Below the pieces are notes generated by a model. It ran no database searches, was not told where the DNA came from, and worked only from the letters and a program-made list of their open reading frames with translations. A stretch of DNA of 64,000 bases. Origin: Metallyticus violacea. Lineage: Eukaryota > Arthropoda > Insecta > Mantodea > Metallyticidae. This document shows, piece after piece, positions 58,996 through 64,000 of the stretch (position 1 is its first letter; each line of letters opens with the position of its first letter). The position numbers and the translations under genes are program-made. The stretch is from NCBI GenBank assembly GCA_030762175.1, contig CM060846.1, forward strand, positions 240,757,012 through 240,821,011, written 5' to 3'.

Positions 58996-59309
58996 CATCT
59001 CTTTAAAAGACCTTTGTAGTAATGATTGATATTATTCCTACTATAAACATACAAAAAAAAATTAACCTTCTTAGCAGACTATAAGGAACTGCTTCTACAA
59101 AGAACCAAGCCACCGAAGAAAGACCCTTTGGGTCACAATTATATAAGCATACAAGCCGCAGCACAAGGCACACTTCTACAGTGAAAACAATCACAGTAAC
59201 AGCTATTCAACTGATAGCTAAAGCAATATTCAAGTATTTGTTTATGAGCAAAACACAATATATAGAGTATGCATCCCCAAAGGAATACCAATTATTCAAT
59301 AGTGAATAG

Positions 59310-59375
59310 TTAGCTGTGAATGTGATGATCTGCGAAACATGTTCTAGACGTAAACAAGTGGAGCCAATAAGAGTG
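59310..59375 (+). ncRNA. Decayed hammerhead motif
   Basis: TGATGATCTGCGAAACATGTTC at 59322-59343 keeps UGAUGA, the extra U, GAAAC and the self-complementary ACATGT. Stem II is deleted to a few bases and C3 is lost. It probably marks the 3' end of an eroded Penelope-like copy. Confidence 0.5.
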
Positions 59376-59379
59376 AGCA

Positions 59380-60875
59380 GTTCAACTTAAATCACAAAAT
59401 TATCTTAAACATAAACAAATCTCATCAGAACTGTCCAAATTTTACATAGTATTTTCTATAAACTATTTATATTAAAATGCAAAAAAAAAAACATTAAAAT
59501 ATGCAATAAGTATTATATCAGAAATGTGCCAGCTAAATGTTCTAAAAACTTGTATTCATCCTTTATGAAACAAAATTCAGTTTAACATTACTATTAATAA
59601 AATACCTAAAAGAAAATATTGCATTTTTCTAAAAACCATTTTAGACATTAAGATAGTAGCTTAATCCTCAAACTGAAGTAATGGTCATAGAGACCAATAA
59701 GTTATTTGGTTTTATCTGTGTGGCAATACTATTCATCTTCCAGATTTAAATGACTTGAGTAGTTTCTTGTTTGTTCACTGTAAAGTGCTATTCATTAGTT
59801 CCACATGTGTTTAAGTTGCTGCTATCATAACAATTAGCACTTCCAAGAAAAACTGTCAATATATTGTAGGGTTTATGAGACAGATTAACTTTGCATACTG
59901 CATAATTGTTAGTGGTCAGTTCATAGTTATACTTCTAAGAATTGTAAAACGGTAATTATATCTTGCTAACTTTGGCAATAAGAATATATCTTACTAATCA
60001 CAGACTATAAGAGAAGATGATCCTCTATTTAAAGCTAAGTGTGACAATGTTTAGCAAAGTTGAGCGATGAAGATTACTTTGGCTGTGGCAGTGGTGATGA
60101 TGGTGGTGGTGCTGTATTTATTTCCAAAATACATTTTACAAATCTAACTCATCCATTTCGGATTGGTCCTGGGACTATACATGCTTACCCAATACACTTG
60201 AAAATGCACATACCAATATGTAACTCAGACAAACAATGTGTATAGTTAAATAAATAAACGGAAAAAGAAGTCATAAATAATAGAAAAACAAATTAAATAG
60301 CTACATAAAATAAACAGGAAAGAAAACAATATAATAAATGAAGATTTCTTAATTGATGATGTGCCATCAGAGCAAAATGAGATTTTTTTTTCTAGACAGT
60401 GCAAAGCTATTTCAGACAGTAAAACTTACAGTTTAACTTCAAGCACAACTACTGCTACAAACAATCTGGAGCATGAAAAGCCTGTAGATCTAAAATCCAG
60501 AGTTCAGATATTTATTTTGGAAAAAATAGATTTCAGTAAATAACCAAGCAAGTTACAAAGGATTTCTGCACACATTATTATTCAAAACATTACCAGGATT
60601 ACTAGGATCCACCAACTCTTCTGAGATACTCCAAGAATGGGTCTCATTCAATGATAAAATAATTAATAAAATTCAAAAATGATACTTGTATCTGGACAAG
60701 AGAAAGCAGAAAGTATTAAGAAATCAAACAATAGATCCAGAGAAAAAATTTAAATTTTTTAAAATGTTTTTCTGATAATTTCACTGAATAAAGTTCAGCA
60801 TTGCATACAGGTTCTCTCAATGTTTCAATAAATATAGGTGCTGTTTGTAAATAATGTGCTCCCTTTATTGTAGTA
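59380..60875. other. Sequence without a recognised gene
   Basis: No domain or repeat family recognised on either strand. Confidence 0.4.
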
Positions 60876-60879
60876 GTTT

Positions 60880-61190
60880 AATACTGAGGCATCACAGGTG
60901 GTGTTTAATAGTGCTTAGTATCCTTTTTAATACTTAGGCATCATGAAGATGGACACTGATGATGCACAAGATAAAATGATAAATCGGGGAAGGATTTTTT
61001 TAAAAAAAGGAAACGTTTCTGGTTTCAATTCAGGTCACCTCTCTGGCATTTGCCATTTATGAGAACTGAGGAAAACCTGGAAAAATCCTCAGTCTGGAAG
61101 AGCTATGCTGGTGGGAATCGGAATCAAACCACAGACCTCTCACTTATGAATCTGTCACTTAACATCCTTGGCCACCTGTGGCAGTCTCTT
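60880..61190 (-). mobile_element. SINE-I copy with partly duplicated tail
   Basis: The tail block GAGGCATCACAGGTGGTG is followed by a second tail block (TTAGTATCCTTTTTAATACT and GGCATCATGAAGATGGACAC). The body and a decayed head (GAATCAAACC near 61120) follow. Minus orientation. Confidence 0.75.
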
Positions 61191-61229
61191 TTTTGTAATA
61201 TTTATTTATTTATTAATGAAATGGCAGGA

Positions 61230-61615
61230 TTTGACAATAATGTAATTTTTCTTCTAGCTTCCCAGTACAAGCTGAATAAATCCTGTTTTGCTTGAGCCTC
61301 AGAGTTCAAATTTGGGTAATATAGCAAATGTTGTTGGTTCATTTCTTGTTGAAGGTCAGCAGAAAGTGGGTAGTTGCTGGATGTATACGTTTCCAAACTA
61401 CAGAGGTAATGTGGGAGAGTCATTTCCAGACATGTCAGAATTCTGTCATGGGTTTTTTACTGCTCTTAAGTTTAATGTGGTTTGTAAGTTCTTTAGTTTC
61501 ATTCTAGTTTCATTCCATTGCTTTCCTTTTGCTGCTTATGGTTTTCTACAGTATTTATAATGTCCCATGTATTCATTACTTTATCTTCCTTCTGAGGTGC
61601 TGTTCAGGACTTACT
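61230..61615 (-). pseudogene. RNase H LINE, 3' part, left of the mariner insertion
   Basis: The frame 61202-61423 includes LNSEAQAKQDLFSLYWEARR, the C-terminal tail that in RNase H LINEs follows the nuclease and carries the last zinc-like block (here decayed). It continues the element at 62369-63000; removing the mariner-derived insertion and one TA joins the two parts in the same orientation. Confidence 0.6.
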
Positions 61616-61616
61616 G

Positions 61617-62367
61617 GTACATCCAGAAAGTAAGTCCCAATCGCGCCTGGAGATGGAACCACTTGTCGGATAGGAATGCGCATGCGCAGGAGTAGAGAGG
61701 AAGTATATGGAAATAATGCAGTAAAATTTCAGCCTTGTGACGGGCGTGGTTACCGCCCTGTGCTAGGAGAAAATGGCTGCTCTGATATTGTTTCCCGCCA
61801 ACTGCGAGGTTCGTCCAGTCATCCGAGGTTTGCTCGCTCAAAAGCAAAGTCCAGCAGAGATCCATCGCCAATTGTGTCGAGTGTATGGACACGACATTAT
61901 GGTAAGACGGTGGTGCAGGCAGTTCACTGAAGGACGAACCAATATTCACGACGACCGTAGTGGCCGACCGTCCCTGGTGACGGCAGAAGTGTTGGAAAGT
62001 GTGCGGCAAGCAATTGAGCAGAACCGGCGCTTCACAATTTCAGAACTCTCTTGTCAATTCCCCAGATGTCTCGCTCCCTTGTGCACGAAATTGTCTCCCG
62101 GAAGCTTGACACAATTGGCGATGGATCTCTGCTGGACTTTGCTTTTGAGCGTGCAAACCTCGGATGACTGCACGAACTTCGCAGTTGGCGGGAGACAATA
62201 TCAGAGTACCCATTTTCTCCTAGCACAGCGCGGTAACCACGGCCGTCACAAGGCTGAAATTTTACTGCATTATTACCACATACTTCCTCTCTATTCCTGC
62301 GCATGCGCATTCCTATCCGACTAGCGGTGCCATCTCTAGGCACGATTGGGACTTACTTTCTGGATGC
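61617..62367 (+). mobile_element. Mariner-derived element with about 260-bp inverted ends
   Basis: Left end CATCCAGAAAGTAAGTCCCA after a TA; right end TGGGACTTACTTTCTGGATG, then CCG and TA. Inverted similarity runs about 61617-61878 against 62107-62367. The plus-strand frame 61773-62110 starts MAALILFPANCEVRPVIRGL and continues SPAEIHRQLCRVYGHDIMV, FTEGRTNIHDDRSGRPSLVT and RRFTISELS. This is the N-terminal helix-turn-helix region of a mariner transposase. The catalytic domain is gone; the right arm is an inverted copy of the element's own first 260 bp. Confidence 0.88.
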
Positions 62368-62368
62368 C

Positions 62369-63000
62369 GTAATATTTGAATCTGGATTCCAATGGTATCT
62401 GCCATTTCATTACCAACTATTCCAATGTGAGATATTTATTGGAAGCCTATCCATTTTTCTGATTTTGGAGAAATTATAGTAGTGTTCAGTATTCTCTTAC
62501 ATTCATTCTCTAACTTTAGGACTTTGTTTTGAGTGACAGCTTGAATGGTGGCTTTGAAGTGTACTAGAATTATTACTTTATGGAATTTAGGTAGGTTGTA
62601 TGATAGATTTCAGTTTTGATTTCTTCATTAAAATGGAACTGTTGTTGCCAAATGGTAAATAGTGACTGAGCAATTTGGCATATATACCACATCCTTTATT
62701 ATTGTTGCCTTTTATTTCTGATCTCTCTGTGTATATTATTAACCAACCATTCTGATTCTGGATGCTCTAGATTATTTCCCCTAAAGTGACGTGTTTTGCT
62801 TTGTGAGGTGAATTATCATGTTTCTTTTCAATATGATACATTGTGACAGATGTGTTGTATTGTTGATAGTCTAATGGATTTAAGTCTAGGGATAGTTGGC
62901 TGACCTTATCAGATAGGTTATATTTCCTAAAAATAGCTGTTTTGTGCATAAATATTGGGTGGCCAGTTTTTGTACTGCAGAGCTGGAAAGTTGTAGTGTT
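62369..63000 (-). pseudogene. RNase H LINE, nuclease part, right of the mariner insertion
   Basis: Minus strand: KNWPPNIYAQN, then LIIYTERSEIKGNNNKGCGI near 62650-62740 (RNase H start, with the DGS decayed to ERS). SDSQAAI-like and LKSKVRE-like sequence near 62520-62590 and a SHIGI-x-GNEMAD-like end near 62400-62440 follow. It is separate from the RNase H LINE at 45700-47170. Confidence 0.65.
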
Positions 63001-63845
63001 TTCTTTTCTAATTCTTTCTGGATTGGGTGTCCTTCTTTATAGTATTACATTATAATTGCTGTCATTATTATAATATGTGTTCATATTAATTTATATAATG
63101 TGTTATATTTCATTTATAGCCCCTGAGCTTCATAGGACAATTAAAAAGTATTCATATTTGAAAAATCTTAAGTTACTGTACTAAAATCAATTACTTGAGC
63201 AGGAAATAAATTTATTAATTAAATCTGTCATCTAACACTCTTCATGCTTCACTAACCTTAAAAATATTCGGTACCGGTTTCAAAGATCTTTAAAATAGGT
63301 ACCGAATATTTTTAAGGTTAGTGAAGCATGAAGAGTGTTAGACGACAGATTTAATTCATGTGAGCTTCACTGTGTTAGTTCTGTATGAAGAATTTTTTAA
63401 AGGTTTTACGATTTTTAAAAAAATTTAATTAAATAAATTCATTGTTTCAAGAACATATTACAGTAGTATATCTTGCAATAAAAATATTTTCCTAAATCAT
63501 TTACACATTAATTGTTATGTATGCAGAACTGTAAAGTTGCAGTGCTTTCTTTCTGGATTGCGGGACCCTTCTTTATAGCATTTCATTATAATTTTATATT
63601 ATTATTATCATCATATGCATTCATATTAATTTATATAATGGTGTTATATTCCATTTATAGCCCCGGAGCTTCATAGAAAAATTAAGTATTCACACTTAAA
63701 ATATCTTGGTTAATATAATCAAATCAATTACTTGAGTAAGAAATAAATTCCTTGTTTTAAGAACATATTACAGTAATATATCATGCATATAAATGTATTT
63801 CTCTAAATTACTTACCCATTAATATTAAGAAGGTTAAGTATGCAA
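62977..63845. repeat. Diverged tandem repeat, about 320-bp unit, two copies
   Basis: Copy 1 is 62977-63524 with a 218-bp palindromic element and its 9-bp duplication inside. Copy 2 is 63525-63845. Shared blocks include TTCATATTAATTTATATAAT, TTTATAGCCCC-GAGCTTCATAG, AATCAATTACTTGAG and AAGAACATATTACAGTA. Confidence 0.85.
63213..63430 (+). mobile_element. Palindromic hammerhead-related element 4, with empty site nearby
   Basis: Arms 63217-63275 and 63298-63356 (59 bp each, one mismatch) enclose a 22-base loop. AAATAAATT flanks the element at 63204-63212 and 63431-63439. The minus strand at the centre reads CTTTGAAACCGGTACC (stem III ACCGGT). The tail AGCTTCACTGTGTTAG lies to the right. The second tandem copy has the uninterrupted site (GAAATAAATTCCTTG), which fixes the element's ends. 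Confidence 0.93.
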
Positions 63846-64000
63846 CACCCTTACTTTGGTTTGAGGGTTAAACATAAGCCAAGTTTTGCATGGAAATATT
63901 TGTATTATAGAATTACCATAGCAATTACACTTCATTTCCTCAACCCGCAAATGATACAATGATTATACAATGAGTCATAAGATACTTCTCCATGTTCCTA
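63846..64000. other. Sequence to the window end, nothing recognised
   Basis: A third partial unit of the tandem repeat might begin near 63838 (TATGCAACACC), but it does not continue. Confidence 0.3.

Noticed and set aside
1..64000. CRISPR array, operon or bacterial features
   Set aside because: No regularly spaced repeats were seen; spliced exons, SINEs and LINEs show that the sequence is eukaryotic.

Overview
The window is AT-rich eukaryotic DNA with introns, tRNA-derived SINEs, many LINE families, Penelope-like elements, piggyBac and mariner-type transposons. This fits a large, repeat-rich arthropod genome, most likely an insect; I cannot name the species. Almost every open frame belongs to a decayed mobile element.

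One host gene can be supported. On the minus strand, five exons (56502-56739, 43353-43596, 25455-25547, 25120-25372, 17934-18030) join in frame with consensus splice signals. They encode the EH domain and the following Ser/Pro-rich part of a Reps (RalBP1-associated EH-domain) protein. The first EH domain must lie upstream, beyond what I can see, and the C-terminal exons were not found. The introns are 12.9, 17.8, 0.08 and 7.1 kb, and they hold most of the mobile elements.

Layout. 1-7.3 kb: a piggyBac transposase relic split by a jockey/CR1-like LINE with an (ATC)n tail. 7.3-17.5 kb: two relatives of one LINE family (one plus, one minus), a Penelope-like endonuclease fragment, SINEs and a LINE 3' fragment. 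18-25 kb: Penelope endonuclease copies with hammerhead motifs, LINE pieces and the first palindromic element. 26-35 kb: two piggyBac relics, an ITm transposase relic, SINE-I and SINE-II copies and a second palindrome. 35-43 kb: a third palindrome, a LINE with a head-to-head Penelope pair nested in it, and a second ITm relic. 44-54 kb: a hammerhead-bearing short element, SINE-III and SINE-IV copies, an RNase H LINE and a large head-to-head Penelope pair. 56.9-64 kb: a recent 131-bp tandem duplication, an RNase H LINE split by a mariner-derived inverted-repeat element, and a tandem repeat into which a fourth palindrome inserted, leaving an empty-site copy beside it.

The most interesting system is a set of Penelope-like (GIY-YIG) retroelements and about 200-218-bp non-autonomous relatives that carry compact hammerhead ribozyme motifs. 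All share an extra base after CUGANGA and a stem III reduced to a self-complementary 6-8-mer (ACAUGU, ACAUAUGU or ACCGGU), which suggests cleavage as a dimer. Several short copies are near-perfect fold-backs whose symmetry axis falls at the ribozyme, and target-site duplications define their ends.
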